Assembly: GCA_021234155.1 (NCBI GenBank)
Contig: JAJEKV010000094.1
Coordinates: 3,824,535-3,888,534 of the forward strand
Source of the DNA: Isoetes taiwanensis
Taxonomy: Eukaryota; Streptophyta; Lycopodiopsida; Isoetales; Isoetaceae
Direction: 5' to 3'
Length of the DNA stretch: 64,000 nucleotides
The translations under genes were made by a program, and so were the position numbers. The notes beneath the pieces are model-generated. The model searched no databases. It was not told the DNA's origin and saw nothing but the letters and a program-made list of their open reading frames with translations. Of this stretch, positions 1 to 13,169 are shown piece after piece; positions within the stretch are counted from its first letter, which is position 1, and every line of letters begins with the position of its first letter.

Positions 1-291
1 TGCGGTACATACATCCTCGGGGATCGGAAGGATCAAAAAGCCGACATTACGTCGTTTTCTCGGGCTTATGGAAAAACAAATGGTTAGCAATTTTCATTTC
101 CATGTTTCCTAGCTTCCGGTTAGTATATCTCTCAAAACAAATGTTCTCATGTTAGCCTTGTGTATTTCACATACATCCAAAGATTGTTTTGAGTGGAAAA
201 ATAGCCCTTGACCACCTTGATTAGTTGAATGGTTCCTACGTCATGTGTTAGCATTTTGACGTAAAAAGCTTACGGTCTTTATATATCATAG

Positions 292-3283
292 GTGGTATAA
301 TTGCTTTCGAGTTTGGGCGAATTTTAAAAGATAAAGGGGTTAAGGAACTTTATCGGTGGATGTCACCAACTATGCTTGCGTTGCTTCCTAATTGGGCGGT
401 AAATAGTTTAACATGATATGCTCGGTTTTGCATCCGAGTTAATTAATGATGTCATAGTTGCGGGTGTACTTCACGACTTATGAACAGATGAAAACTTTGC
501 TTCAATCTAGAGGTAAGTTTAAGCCTTCTTGTGGTTTGAAAGATCTTCTAACATGCATCTTCAATTGGCACCACGTCTTGTGTGTTAGGGCACACATCCT
601 ATCTAAATTTGATTAATTGTTCACTTTTTTTAATTGCCTTGATTATGCGTGTAGGTACTTTCGGAGGGTCATAAAAGTTATCTCGAGGGGGGCGACATGC
701 TCGCGACCATTTGTTCGCGGGGATCCGCTACGAATCTTGTTACAAATCCTCTCGTGAGTAGTCAAAACACGTCTGCGGGTTGCAAAATGTCGAGCCCCAC
801 CGTTATCCGGCATTGTCTTTGGCCCCAAGCTTTTTCCTTGGCCATTTCGGACACAAAGGTTAAGGTCGGGGATTTGGTTCCATACAAGAGTACGCTTTTT
901 GCATTATATCGAATTGCCGAGATGAGGGAATTCACGGGCTTTACAAGTTTGTAATTCTTGGGAGTAAATATGGCATATGTGAGGTGGTCATTACTCTTTA
1001 GTCACATCAATAAGTTCTTCTATGATTGTTTGGACAAGTGGCTGATCCTCACCCTAGCAGCGTAAAGCCATGTAGCCGTTTAGTTTCACGTATATGAGAA
1101 ACCGAAAATGTTTTTGTCTAAGGAAGGTGTGTGACCTAATCTAAAACAGTATGTCCAAATTTTTAAATGCTAAGAGAAGACAATGCCCACTTTGATGCGG
1201 TGGCACAAGCCCGTGATAAATGTAGTCCGGCGCCGTTGCACCACATGTCCAAGTTGGCGTTGCAATCTTGGAAGTTAGCGATTTCAAAACTTCGCGTGGT
1301 TTATTAAGCAAGTAATTCGAGATTTTACTCCCAAATGTTGAATTTGATGCAAGACAATTCTCCTCGGCTAGTTTTTCAAGCATGTGAGTCCTTCAAAATT
1401 TAAAATCTTGCTCGCTTACGTGGCTCACACAAGATTTACCATCCCGGTATCTAATATAATATCTTTGGATTTAAATCTCTTTTTACATAAAAAGTCATTT
1501 TAGGGCATAATGGCTCGGAATGAGCATTAAATGCCATGATAGTTTCTTTGATGGCAATCCACGAATAATTTCTCATTTGCCAATACTCCATTACGTGAAG
1601 GTTGCTTGAGAAAGAAATATGATGAACCCAAATCTATTACCATATGCAACCCCGGTTCGTTTTGTGATGTATTTTTTGTGGCTTATTTAACAAAGTAGTA
1701 GACCTTCCGTGGTCATGATCCGTGATTGTCTATGAACAATTAGATTCGGGGCATGCAATGATCATATATGATAAGGCGGGTGGCATAGTTATGGTGGAAT
1801 GTTTACTTAGTGCTATATGGAAAACCCGACATCTTTTGCGAGTTTATCCGGGCACACAAGTGTTGTTGAATCGTGGCTTTTGATGTAGCAGAGGATAACC
1901 GAATTCCCCCGGAACATGCATACTTCACATGCCATGTTTGCTCTAGCTCCACCTAACCTAGGAAAGGTAAAGAGAATTAGGTTCTTTGGGGATATTATTG
2001 TTCTCTGATTTGCTTGCGCTTATTTCCAATTGTTGCCATGGAGTGTAGGCATGCATTAACAAACTTCGTAATGGTGTCCCGCATGACCAACGAGACCGTT
2101 ATCTAGCATGCAAAATTGCGGGGCATTACGCCTATAGCTTAACGAGCCAAAATAGTCAAATGTTTGAAAATTTTACTCGGCATATTCTTAGACCAAAACA
2201 TTTGTTTAAGATATATTGAGAAACCAACATTGTTAGATTCATCATCTCAAATATCAAGAATTGGAAAGTTGCATTTACTTCACGCGTCATATCATCATGG
2301 GCTCTTCTCTTGCGGTGGTGTTTTCTTGGTGGTTTGTGGTTTGTCGACGACCGAACGCGTTCTCATATGTTGTGCATTTGAGATTACCAATTAAATTGTT
2401 GTTGGAAGTTAAAGCGATTGCCTTATCATGGCTTCGCACACATGGAATCGAGATAAAGCGGTAAAAGCTTTTGATCTCTTTCCGGACCGATTGACATAGT
2501 GCTTGGTAGACAAGATTAGCGGTGTAGCAAGTTAAGTCCGGCGATCTTGAAGTAGTTTACACTAGGAGCCATTAAGCATGAAGTGAAATTCTGCGGCCGG
2601 AAGGTGGTGATACACTATGAATTGTGTTGCGGGGCATGTTCTATTAGTAACAACATTGATGGCATGCGATTGAAAAACCCGAGTGACATAACGATTACAT
2701 TGCACAATGACCACGGCGACTTAAGGGTGATTTGAATCCAAATTTTTAATACCATGGCATCTTTTTCTTAAGGTAATTTTAGCTACTAATTATGTAGGTA
2801 GAAGCTCTTGGTCTCTAGGTACATGGGATTTGTTGCATGGCCATATTGTTTAGTTGTCGATTTTAAATGTTTTTGTAGGATATGGAAATATGGCATCCGG
2901 TCCAACGATATCCATCTCGCAAAAGGCCATTTAAATGCGATATTATTGCATTTTTTGCTTTCCATGCTTTGCGACTTGGAACATCTAGATTCCGCCTCCT
3001 TCCAAAGCTTTTTTATGCCAAGGTTTTACGATTAATTTGTAAACGTTTAGGGTCCTTTCAAAGCTCTTTGATTAACGAAACGTTTAGGATGCAAAAGCAC
3101 CTTCGACATGTAAGATGTAAAATGTAAAATAGGTGAGCATATGCAAAACATGTTGTGTGTTGCTAGCTTCTTTGATGCCAAGGTTTTACAACTAGCGACC
3201 CTTTTATATTTGAAAATTATGTAGAATATCCGGCCGCGCAAGGGAGAGGAATCATGCCGGAAAGACAAGATTTAAGGTATGTA
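292..3283 (+). CDS. Mitochondrial carrier (NAD+/folate transporter type), partial and damaged
   Basis: Exons of an SLC25-type inner-membrane carrier that moves NAD+ or folate across an organelle membrane. Exon 292-398 encodes the stretch ending in SPTMLALLPNWA, followed by a gtaaat donor. Exon 464-512 starts VYFTTYEQMKTLLQSR and ends at gtaagt. Exon 655 to about 956 encodes a carrier repeat with TNPL, then (after a frame change) VVKTRL, and later VPYKSTLFALYRIAE. A probable exon at about 3226-3283 reads RARERNHAGKTRFK before gtatgt; a fragment near 3335 may follow. The order matches folate/NAD carriers of plants. The 5' part lies before the window. Reading frames break several times: TNPLWVVK is interrupted, YRG reads YRW, and the acceptor before 464 reads CGG instead of CAG. 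These are either pseudogene lesions or sequence errors at CTG/CAG sites. Family assignment is firm; substrate is inferred. Confidence 0.72.
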
Positions 3284-3289
3284 TTTATT

Positions 3290-5323
3290 TGGTGCGAATC
3301 AAGGGTCTTAATAACTAAATCTATGAAAGATATCGAGAATGAGGCACCTGGATTTCGTGCAATAACGCATGCCTTATTCTACGTTAACTAACTCTATCCT
3401 GAATTAAAAGTGGAAGTCTCCTTGTGTCATCAATGAAATTCTCTAATATAGAATGTACAAGATATACATTAAAATGTTTATTCCAGGTTTGTGGAATATA
3501 GGAACGGAACAAGATTCTGATGAATTAGGGGGAAGAAAAGATCACTAGTGTAGTGAAATTTGATTGGGTAGCTATTGTTTGTTTCAATCAAATTATAAAA
3601 TTTGACTTCTGTTGCCTTTGCGGTTTAACATAACGTGGAAAAGTCCGGATGGGCTTTTGCACTTTGGGTTGCTTGGTAGTTCGTTGCGATTATGTACCTA
3701 GATACTCGTTCCATCCTTCTACTCATTCCATCATGACCCTTGATCCAGGAAATATAATGGAGGATATGCCATGTTCTCTAACCTTGGTCATAGAGCCGAA
3801 AAGAAGATGGGGTCAAGCCCTATTTTCCATGCCGACCTATGGCCTATGATTTCAAGGCCATGATCCCAAGTCAATAATGCGATCAATAATATAAGATTTG
3901 CCTGGAGTGTTTTCATAATAGCAAACCTCCAGGCCAAGCTGGCCTCACTCGAACCGAGGGACAACACACCAATCAATAGCGAACTAGAGCAAAGCAACAA
4001 ACAAAGCATAGTGCCCAAGTAAACAAACGCGATCGATTACTTCACACCATGGTTTAATTTATACAAGTCTATCATGCAAGCAATGCTTTTGATCATTAAT
4101 GCATTTTGCCATTGAAATGTCACATTTGGGCACCTAAACATTTGCTTTTGGTTTTTTTTATCTGTTCTGCTGGTGAATGAACTTGCTTTTTTTTTTTTTT
4201 TTTTTTGTAGTTTTGTATTGAAGCTTGAAGATTTTATGTGTCCAATCATATTAGGGCAAAGGAAATGTATCCTAATTGGATCTCCTTGAGCTAATAATGA
4301 ACCTGTTGTTGGATGCATCCAGATTTATATGGCACTCTTTGTTAATATTATTCGAATTTCAAGGAAGCTTGGTAAGTAGAGCGTGGAATATGGATCATAT
4401 ATCTTATCTCTATTTTATTTTTATTTTTGCAGAACGCTAATCCAGTTGTTTTGTTGACATGCAGCGATTAAAGATGAGCTATGATATAGCTTCTGAAAAT
4501 GTGTGTTATAACTTTTGAAAACATGGGATTCGAACATCTTAGTGCCATAGTAGGCCTTGAAGATTCAAGTGATTCAATAATTGTAGCACAAGCTTTACAT
4601 TGGTTCAACGGAAGTGCAATTGAAACACAACGCCATTGTGTACTATCTCTAATATGACCATTTTATGTAAACTCTGTTTGCATTGCTTCCAAATCATTGT
4701 AAATAAGTACAGTGTTTGAACCCTTCGACGACTTCTTTTATCGGCCAAACATGCACAGTGTTTTATGAGGCCAGATTGAATACATGGTCTGAAAATGTGG
4801 CCAATATGGTTGCAAGCACATGGATTAGAAAGGAAGATTATATTGGTTGCCTTTAGTACATAATATTGCATCTTACACAAGATATTAAGTGCTTCCATCA
4901 GTTCTCCAACATATGTTCATTTCCAACATATGTGCAATTACCTAATACATTACTCTCCAATTAATGTCCAACCTATGCCCAAGGTATATTCACTCGAACA
5001 CTTGCATTTGTTCCTAACATGTGTCTAATAACTCTAATTCACAGACACGTCCAACAACCAACATTTAATAACATTTGAAGAACTGTTTACTAGCAGTTCG
5101 AGAACTAACTATCGATGCTATATGTATATTTGTGTAATGTTTGTTCAAGTAGTATTTGCCAATGTTTGTGGGAATCGTTACGAAATGTGAGACATTGCAA
5201 TGACTTATCACCAATGTACCAACGTGACTCTCTAGAAGATATTTCTTAGCCATCATGACCATATATGTTTGATCGACATTCTAGCTTAAAGTTAGACTAG
5301 AAGTTTGACAGAAGTGGAACAAA
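3290..5323. other. No recognisable gene
   Basis: AT-rich sequence with a T run at about 4189-4206 and only short spurious reading frames. It could contain the last exons of the carrier gene, but none can be supported. Confidence 0.4.
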
Positions 5324-5617
5324 CAAGTTGACTCAAAGTTTCTTTTGGTGTTGATTACGGTTGTAACTTTTATTTTGACTTCTTAGCTGTAGCTTATAGT
5401 CGACTTTGCACAACCTTGACTTTGACTTCCTAACAACCTACCAGTCAACTTATACACTCCATCATAGTACCAAGTTGACTCAAAGTTTCTTTTGGTGTTG
5501 ATTACGGTTGTAACTTTTATTTTGGCTTCTTAGCTGTAGCTTATAGTCGACTTTGCACAACCTTGACTTTGACTTCCTAACAACCTACCAGTCGACTTAT
5601 ACACTCCATCATAGTAC
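5324..5617. repeat. 147-bp tandem duplication
   Basis: Two nearly identical head-to-tail copies, 5324-5470 and 5471-5617, differ by only a few substitutions (for example gtcaac versus gtcgac near the end). The second copy ends next to the (TA)n tract. Confidence 0.9.
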
Positions 5618-5624
5618 AAAGACT

Positions 5625-5996
<372 letters not shown>

Positions 5997-6409
5997 CTGT
6001 TCAGGTTAAATTAGCCTCCTGATTTAAAACCTTCGATCTTCATTATGCTATGTTAAAAGGAGGAGTTAATGGAAAATTAGTCCATCATAATAACATTTGT
6101 TTACTTAAGTGGGTGCTTCATGGGCACTCTTCTCTACTACATAAGAATAATATGAGTTTAATTTATGCAAGATTCGAAGCGGACCTACTTCTTATTGTCA
6201 TATTTGGTCATATATTCGTTATATTATGTATTGGTTAAACCTCGATCCTTGAATGCATTTGCAAAATATATCATGAATAACCACACTACACCTTTAAGGC
6301 CAAAAAATGTTTACAAAGAAGCAAATGTATTTCTAAGGCCCCTTTTATGATCGGCCATGTAAAGTCATTAATTTCCTTTTCTTATAGTGAAATTACGTCC
6401 ATGTCTAAG

Positions 6410-6636
6410 AACGCTTGCAATCCAACCCCTGGCAACGTTTAAAATTGGGCACGTATATATGCTAATTGAATATGCTCCAAGAACTTGTAAGCTATAACTA
6501 ACATTAACAACAAATTTACCTTGGGTGCATTTTAACGCTTGCAATCCAACCCCTGGTGGCAACGTTTAAAATTGGGCACGTATATATGCTAAAGCTATAA
6601 CTAACATTAACAACAAATTTACCTTGGGTGCATTTT
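6410..6636. repeat. Imperfect tandem duplication (124 bp and about 100 bp)
   Basis: Both copies begin aacgcttgcaatccaacccc and end at a shared ttgggtgcatttt. The second copy lacks about 25 bp in the middle and gains a few bases near the start. Confidence 0.85.
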
Positions 6637-6639
6637 TCA

Positions 6640-8590
6640 ACTTGAAATACTCTACAATCAAATTCTGTAAATCTTACGCCACAATTAATTCAGCTTGCAG
6701 GCTTAAAATTCACAAAATTTAGTCTTAATATGTATTAGCTATACGCGTACTCAATGCATAATTGACTTTCATGAAATGGGGCAAGTTGATCACATAACAA
6801 AACATGTTACTGCAAGGCACCTGGTCTCAGATGAGCTTGTTACCGCAAGGCACTTGGTTGGTGAAGATTTAGATTTTGTCCTCAAATTAAATCTAACGAG
6901 AACTATAAATGCAAGGTGACATTGTGCAAAATGCGTACAAAAGCACTTGACAAAATCATCTGATGAAACTTTGAGTCTTTATCTAGAAGTTAAAATATTA
7001 GAGTTGAAATATAAATCGGTCTCAAAGTGTGGTTGTTGCCCCATGTTGTTTATTGTCGAGCGACACAGGTTAAGGTGCACAAATCTAGTAGCTAACATGT
7101 TTCCTTAGCGTAAATTAGAATGATGTCTAATGGGTGTAGGAGTAATTTAGCTTTTAAAGGTTTAAATATCATGGAGTAAAAGTGTGAGCACCCGATAAGC
7201 GGGTGGCTTGTTAACACGATTTAGGGAGCAAACCTGCTGGAACGTAGTGTGTCTTGCCGATTTGGCAGACTAACTTGATTGATGCCTCCTCACTGCCATG
7301 TAGCCGTGAATCTGACACAGGAAGGCGGTGGTACATATTCCATCTGTTCGTCCACGATTTTTCAATCAAATGATACTTCATCAAATTTGCCTCTGATGCA
7401 CGGATTTTGGGAATATGCTATCTTGCATGAATCCCATGACTAACCACTCTTACATTCATATGACTTGACAATTTATTTGGTTACTCTTAAGGGCATGAAC
7501 AATGGTGCCAATTTTTATTTGGTTATGTTTGACATTGGACACATCAAGTACATACATTACAATATTATAAGCATATGGAGTGGCAAGGCCACTTGGACAA
7601 TAAAACTTGCAATATGATTTTATCTTAGGGATTAGGGAATTTAACGTTTGAAAATGTTGAAGATACATGTACTTATTGTACCTGGTCTTTGCCTTTATGA
7701 ATAGTTTAAGGCACTTTATTTCCTTAAGTGTAGTGGAAATTTGGAAATTAAATTTCTAAGATATTTCTAGCTAGTTATGATAGCATAGCTAACTTGATGT
7801 GACTAGTGGACCTTTTACCTTTACTTTAGTGCATTTCTCTAAGCCCATGATGGTAATGGGAGAGTGGCATTAAAAAACTCGTGACTACATGGTAAATAAA
7901 TAGACTATGGTACTCGTACTATATTTTTGGAGCATTTATACACCTTACCTTAGTTGTTTGGGAATCATATATCCACACAAGTATGTATGTACAGAAGCTA
8001 TAGACCTAACGAAGGGGACGTTTTTTTGTTTCATAAATTACTGTAATAGAGTTCAAGCTTGGCAATATGGCAGAGCACATGTACAGACCTTATTTTATGC
8101 CAAATGGCAATGGCGATTGCAATGGATATACGCTTGACCGAGACGATATGGTACGTCTCAAATCTTGTGACAGAAGTTTTCTTCCTTTGTCTGATTGTTG
8201 ACAGCCAGATTTGGATAAAAAGACGTCACAAATAGCTACGTATCTTCATTCACGAGGATGAGAAAAAAGGAAATCTAGAAACAGCAACGAACATTGTTAA
8301 AGATTGATTTGGAACCAGGAAACTATGCCATGATTTCAACGTCATAACGCTTTACTAGTTTATCCTCTCATTGTTACATCATAACTGATGTGATGGTCAA
8401 TTTAACAAAAAACATTCTTTAGGAAGCTAAAAAGACTGCGTTCTGGAATCTTTGTATGTCTTTCTATATGCATAACAAAGCATTTGAGCATTTCATGGCG
8501 AGTTTCATATTTTCATTAATACATACTCTCAACCAATGCTTTTATCTCTCATGTCTCAAAGAATCTAAATTTAATCTGAAACATAGGTTC
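6640..8590. other. No recognisable gene
   Basis: AT-rich sequence. One short minus-strand stretch near 7270-7360 reads EYVPPPSCVRFTATW with a possible gtgagg donor, but nothing else supports an exon. Confidence 0.35.
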
Positions 8591-8607
8591 AAAGGCATGC
8601 AACTAAC

Positions 8608-8880
8608 CCTGAAAAACTTTTTCATCATACTTCCCTGGAGACAGCTGCAATGCTTGGTAACCACCATCGTTGAAAGCCAAATTTCGATAAACAGTAAGAC
8701 CTATATCAGTTGCTTGCTTAAGAAAAGCTTGCAAAATAGGCCTGGCATTTACATTCACAGATCTCGCCATAAGCCAGTATGAATTCCACCCATTCATATA
8801 AAAGGGCTCTCCATTTACAACAAATTGAGGCCCATATCTCTGTACGAATGCCATCTCTTGTTTTGCAGGTTGATCCAGAC
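8608..8880 (-). CDS. Endo-1,4-beta-mannanase (GH5) exon
   Basis: A single exon of a secreted glycoside hydrolase family 5 mannanase, which cuts beta-1,4-mannan in cell walls. The minus-strand frame contains FVVNGEPFYMNGWNSYWLM, then ATDIGLTVYRNLAFNDGG and ALQLSPGKYDEKVFQG. These match the N-terminal barrel strands of plant MAN proteins (FVVNGKPFY.NG.N.YWLM ... RTWAFNDG ... YDE..F). The exon ends at 8608 with a gttagt donor at 8607-8602, where plant MAN genes also have an intron. The 5' boundary is uncertain: the frame stays open to about 8953 but the family match starts near 8854. The expected Arg-Thr-Trp-Ala reads Arg-Asn-Leu-Ala. No catalytic-Glu exon was found at lower coordinates, so the gene is either broken or has long introns. 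Confidence 0.75.
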
Positions 8881-9343
8881 ATATTGGTGATCTAACAACG
8901 CTGATTTTGAATACTGGAATGAACCTGCCCAGTCTAAAGCTAAAACTTAACAAAGAATTGCAGCATGTTAAATATGGTTCTAAAGCTCATGCGACAAGCA
9001 ACAGGAAGAAAAACCTTACCGTCATCCTGCCTGGGGAGATGACCTTGTCATATGTAATCATCAGCAAACCCCAGATCTTCTGCAATATGCTGAAGGGGAA
9101 TATTCACCACTCTGATTGAAATGTGCGGTGGTGTTAACAAGCTCAAATAATCACAAATTTACCTTGTGCACCATTATTTTTTTGAAATATACAGACAGGA
9201 AGGCATGCGGGCATACTTGAGCCTCCCATTAAAGCCCAATCTGGCAGGGCCTGTTTCTTCTTCCAGCGGGACATCCTTCAACTGATTGTGTAATGCAAGA
9301 TCCTGTCATGACTCCCAAGAACAGAGCCATTGGAAGGAACCAC

Positions 9344-9744
9344 CTGTTTATAAGAATAAAATGAAGCCCCTCTTTCAGATGGCGACCAATGTGATACATC
9401 CAAAACTATATCCTTGCTGCTTGACCTGAAAATTGGCCCTTCTCTAGCTTGAACTGCGAGCTGAACATTTCCCTCTTTACCCTTTCCATAATCAAAACTA
9501 GAACAAATTGCAGGCAGTTTTGCAATGCTTCCTTTTCTGGGGTCGCCGTCGCCGTCACTAAGCTTTGCAGCAGGACTAAAACCCTTTAGGGCCAGATTTT
9601 CCTGACCTATTGTACTAGAACGAAGGCGTGAATGCGGCAGGAAACTCTGAAACGCCCAAATTTCGACCCGAAGCTACGGACATGGCGACCATAATCTCCT
9701 TTACGCACGGAGCTTCCAGCCATTACAGAGATCCTCCGAGAAAA
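9344..9744 (-). CDS. Exon of an unrecognised, possibly plastid-targeted protein
   Basis: An exon bounded by an acceptor (ttcttttgtag, ending at 9745) and a donor (CAG/gtgg at 9343). An ATG near 9724 opens a basic, Ser/Arg-rich stretch without acidic residues except one Asp, ending RVSCRIHA, which resembles a chloroplast transit peptide. After a one-base frame change around 9640 a longer open stretch runs through KGFSPAAKL and IVLDVSHWSPSERGASFYSYK. The frame change sits next to a GTAC, a context that looks error-prone elsewhere in the window. A further candidate exon, 9020-9079, reads KIWGLLMITYDKVISPGRMT between good splice sites. I do not recognise the family. The heat-shock promoter at 10.1-10.3 kb lies upstream in the right orientation. 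Confidence 0.4.
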
Positions 9745-10120
9745 CTACAAAAGAAGCAAAAGATCACTAAGAAACTAAGCATTTAAACACAAAAACTCAA
9801 AAACTCAAAAGAAAGCTGCAAGCAAAGGAATCCCCAGCATATTTCTTGAGCGGAGCATGACTGAGGCCCAGCAGCATAGCTGGGCCGTATAGCATGCCAT
9901 GCATAACCGTAAGAGCCTGCGCCATGGCTTCAAGCCTGAAGAACATACGACCGCTAGACGCGCATATGAGAGAGGGTCAGCGCCATTAAAAATGGACCCC
10001 TATAGCATAGCCATGGCATTCATAAGCAAGCATAAAGAATTCTGAAACAATAGCCGAAGAAGCATAGAGACCGCCGAAGAAGCATAGAGAATTCCAAAAC
10101 AATTTCAATGCCTGATCACT

Positions 10121-10318
10121 AAATATATATGAGCATTCAGAACATTGAAGAATGTTCTACAATTTCTTGGCATGTTCTAGAATTTTCAGGACATTCTGGA
10201 AGCTACCACATCCCCGCCAAGAACTTTCTGGAAGCCACCAGATCCGACGGCCTAGATCGCGTGGGAGCGAATGGACGGCCGAGATCTGGCGGCTTATATA
10301 TAATGGAACCTTCTGGAA
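10121..10318 (-). promoter_or_regulatory. Heat-shock-element cluster with TATA box
   Basis: Three perfect three-unit heat shock elements occur in 145 bp: TTCtaGAAttTTC at 10175-10187, GAActTTCtgGAA at 10221-10233 and GAAccTTCtgGAA at 10306-10318, plus a two-unit TTCtgGAA at 10194-10201. A TATATAT box at about 10121-10130 is suitably placed for minus-strand transcription towards the exons at 9.3-9.7 kb. A second TATA-like stretch at 10294-10302 could serve the other direction, but no gene is seen there. HSF binding to nGAAn arrays is established; activity here is inferred. Confidence 0.6.
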
Positions 10319-10543
10319 GCCACTCCTAATAATTATATATATATATTCAGATATATATATATATATAATAAGATTAATATACAAATTATTATAAGAACGC
10401 GAACATTTCTTTCGTTCAAAACTTGTGCAGTTCTCACCTTTATTTAGAAATTATGCAGTACAATATTTATTTGGTTTAGTCTTTTACTTTAACATCGTTG
10501 ATCATTACTTTTTGTTATTGAAGGTTCACGTGTTCACAATACA

Positions 10544-10764
10544 TTAAACATCACATTTAACATCATTTATAACTGAAGATGCTTCATCATCACCAGGATG
10601 ATGTTTTTGTGAATAATATAAATTACGAAATAAATCCAAAAGGACCTCCAATATAGCATCTCTCGACACAAAGGCTGGTGAGTTACCAAGAGTGCTCATC
10701 CACCATCCATAAAAGTCACCTAGATTTAGTTCAATGATGTAGTCTTCTTTCATCTGTGCCATCT
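10544..10764 (-). CDS. Terminal exon of an unrecognised gene
   Basis: A minus-strand exon starting after a good acceptor (tttgacgtgtgcag ending at 10765) and running to a stop at 10544. It encodes about 72 residues: EMAQMKEDYIIELNLGDFYG, then WWMSTLGNSPAF, then a leucine-rich helix LEVLLDLFRNLYY, and a polar tail. The composition and splice site look genuine, but I cannot name the family. No upstream exon was identified. Confidence 0.45.
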
Positions 10765-10779
10765 CTGCACACGTCAAAG

Positions 10780-11925
10780 GATAATTGCAAATCAAATCAA
10801 ATGCTAGCTATAATATCACACAACGATAGAATCCACAGAAGCATTATGCCGAGATTAAGGAACATTGATCTCTAAATAATAAAGATACCTTTAATGGACG
10901 TGTAGAGAATATGTAATTTGAAAAATGTTTCATTTTAAATATTATATACCGCATTGTTGGAACCAATTAGAAAAGAGATCCATTGACACCAACCATGTCA
11001 TGCAACGTAACCAATGATGCACTAAACATGTTTGCTAGTTCCCTATTTGCTAGTTCCCTTACACATATATTGGAAAAAGAATCCAACCACCAAAAAAGGC
11101 ATGGGTAAGTGACATTGGTTTTGGAAAAGCCTTATGTTGAAAGAAAAATAGTCTCCGAGTATAAAGTAGGACATTTAGCATTTAGACATTTACTAAAGAA
11201 AGGAGAAACGCATGACAAAGATGCAAAACGCAAGAAAGGCATCACAAATTAACACATGTTCAGAATTGGTTTGTTCAGGCATGGCCCCCTCAAATAAAAA
11301 CATTGTAGATGATAAAAAACAATCCTATACATTTTCTTTTCATTTTTCATTTTTCATTTTATTAATGGTCCTTGGTTCAAATGCCGAGCTTTTTGTTAAA
11401 AAAGATGTTATCATAGATTTAGGAGTTAACTAGAGGTATATGAAAAAATTTGTAAGTATGTCATCATGGTTCATCACTATGCATATTTAATTTAGCATAG
11501 GATTATTAGTGCGCTCAAATTTTGCCTTCTAACATTTCAATAAACTATGGACGAATTGAATATTGAATAGTGCATGTGAGTTGAAAACCGTCGATTTTTC
11601 AAGGGATGAAATGTATGGCAATTGTTGTTTTTATTCCGTCTTGAGAGCTCCTGTCCACGTATTAGCATATTTGTGGTATTTATATGCTTGTGAAGCTGTT
11701 ACCGTGTTTATTATAATGCTAACACCATATTCCTGCTTGATCAATTGATACCAATAGACACGTATTGTTATGGGAAGGTAGCGAAAGACACGAATTGTAG
11801 AAGGGAAAAAAAAAAAAAAAAAAAAAAAAAAAGACATATCCATGTGAAATTTTGAGACCGATATATGGTAATATATTCCCAGTATTCACACAATATTGCT
11901 TTCGAGCATCTACCTTCTTTGCTTC
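10780..11925. other. No recognisable gene; poly(A) run
   Basis: AT-rich DNA with a 27-bp A run at 11806-11832 (on the minus strand a T run), which lies just beyond the last supported exon of the PDAP1-like gene. Confidence 0.5.
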
Positions 11926-11929
11926 CTTA

Positions 11930-12757
11930 GCTGCAACATGGGAACAGAGTTGGGACTTAGGAAGAAAATATCGAATGGTTGGGTGAATGCAGTTCTAGTG
12001 CTGATAACAAATAACTATAAGCAGGAGACTTACCAGCCTTTTCTTCCTCTCGTTTCTTTGCAGCATGGAGCCTTTGCTGGCGAATTAGAGCCAGACGCTC
12101 TGCGAAGTAGCTAATTTAGTTAGTCTACAACAGATAATTAAGAGAATGAACTGTTCAATCCTACTATCATACCAAGGTCTTTCCTTGCTTGTTCAGTTTT
12201 GCCATGTTCCTGCAACTTCAAGTACCGTTCATGTGCTCTTTGCTTTTCTATTTCCTCCCTGTCAAATATGTCATTTCAGATCAGCATATTCTCTAAAGTA
12301 TTTGACAACATATATCACGTAAGTAAACATCTCTTACCTCTCCCGTCTCGATAATTCAACTGGCCTCTCAACCTATCCAAGGACACTATGTCAAAATTGG
12401 GCACAAACTAATAGCTGCCAAACCTAATTTCATCATGTAGGTATTGCATTCAAGGGATACTTACATCAACATCTCTTGCCTTTACACTTCTGGGCTTTAC
12501 CAAGTTGGGATTTTCAATTTCAATGACACATTGAGTACCGTTTTTTTTTCTACAAATGGAAAACAGAAACAGGATGTCAATAAAAATATAAATAGTTTAA
12601 CAATCTATTCTACAGAAGAACAAATCACCAAATCACATGCATTAACAAAACAAATAGTATTTAATTTAATCCTAAGAAGTACCGTTGTATGCTCCTCATC
12701 AGATTCTTCTTCGTCCTCCTGTGACTCGTTTTCTTCATCCTCTTGCTTTTCTTCCTC
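11930..12757 (-). CDS. PDAP1 / PP28-like phosphoprotein, six exons, N-terminus not found
   Basis: A homologue of 28 kDa heat- and acid-stable phosphoprotein (casein kinase substrate PP28 domain). Minus-strand exons: 12683-12757 (acidic, EEEKQEDEENESQEDEEESD), 12463-12549 (VIEIENPNLVKPRSVKARDVD), 12338-12372 (VERPVELSRRER), 12173-12258 (EEIEKQRAHERYLKLQEHGK, TEQARKDL), 12034-12099 (RLALIRQQRLHAAKKREEEK) and one starting at 11930 (AKEAKKVDARK). All have GT/AG borders and phases agree, except that exon 12463-12549 starts with nine As where eight would keep the frame: a homopolymer indel or error. The family usually ends after a final Lys-rich segment; here the frame runs on past DARK into CAA, which could be a lost TAA stop. 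The conserved Gly-Arg-Lys-rich N-terminus was not located upstream. Confidence 0.85.
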
Positions 12758-13169
12758 CTGAATCCATGCCACTATAAATCTCAAGTAAACATCACTGCAC
12801 CTTATAAGATGTAACTCACTCGAATGATTTCATATCCAATGACTTAGTCAAACAATCAAGGTGATAAAAATCAAATGCTTGAATGAAAAAAAAGAAAAGA
12901 AAAGAAAAGGAGTTCTCTTTGAGTTGCAGACATGATGCCCAGATAACCCAGCATTCTAACGGGATATCATTGGAAGGAAAATCAGATGCCAGATGGTCTT
13001 AGGGCTGCAGGTATAGAATATGCCAGATAGCTCATCCAATTCATTTTTGGAATTGTCTCCCATAGAAATGTTTGCAGGGAGGAGCCGATTTCATCCCTGG
13101 GCAGGTATTTGCAAACATAGAAGGGCGAAGGCATCTAAACGCATTAGTGGAAGGGATGGTTGCCGCCTC

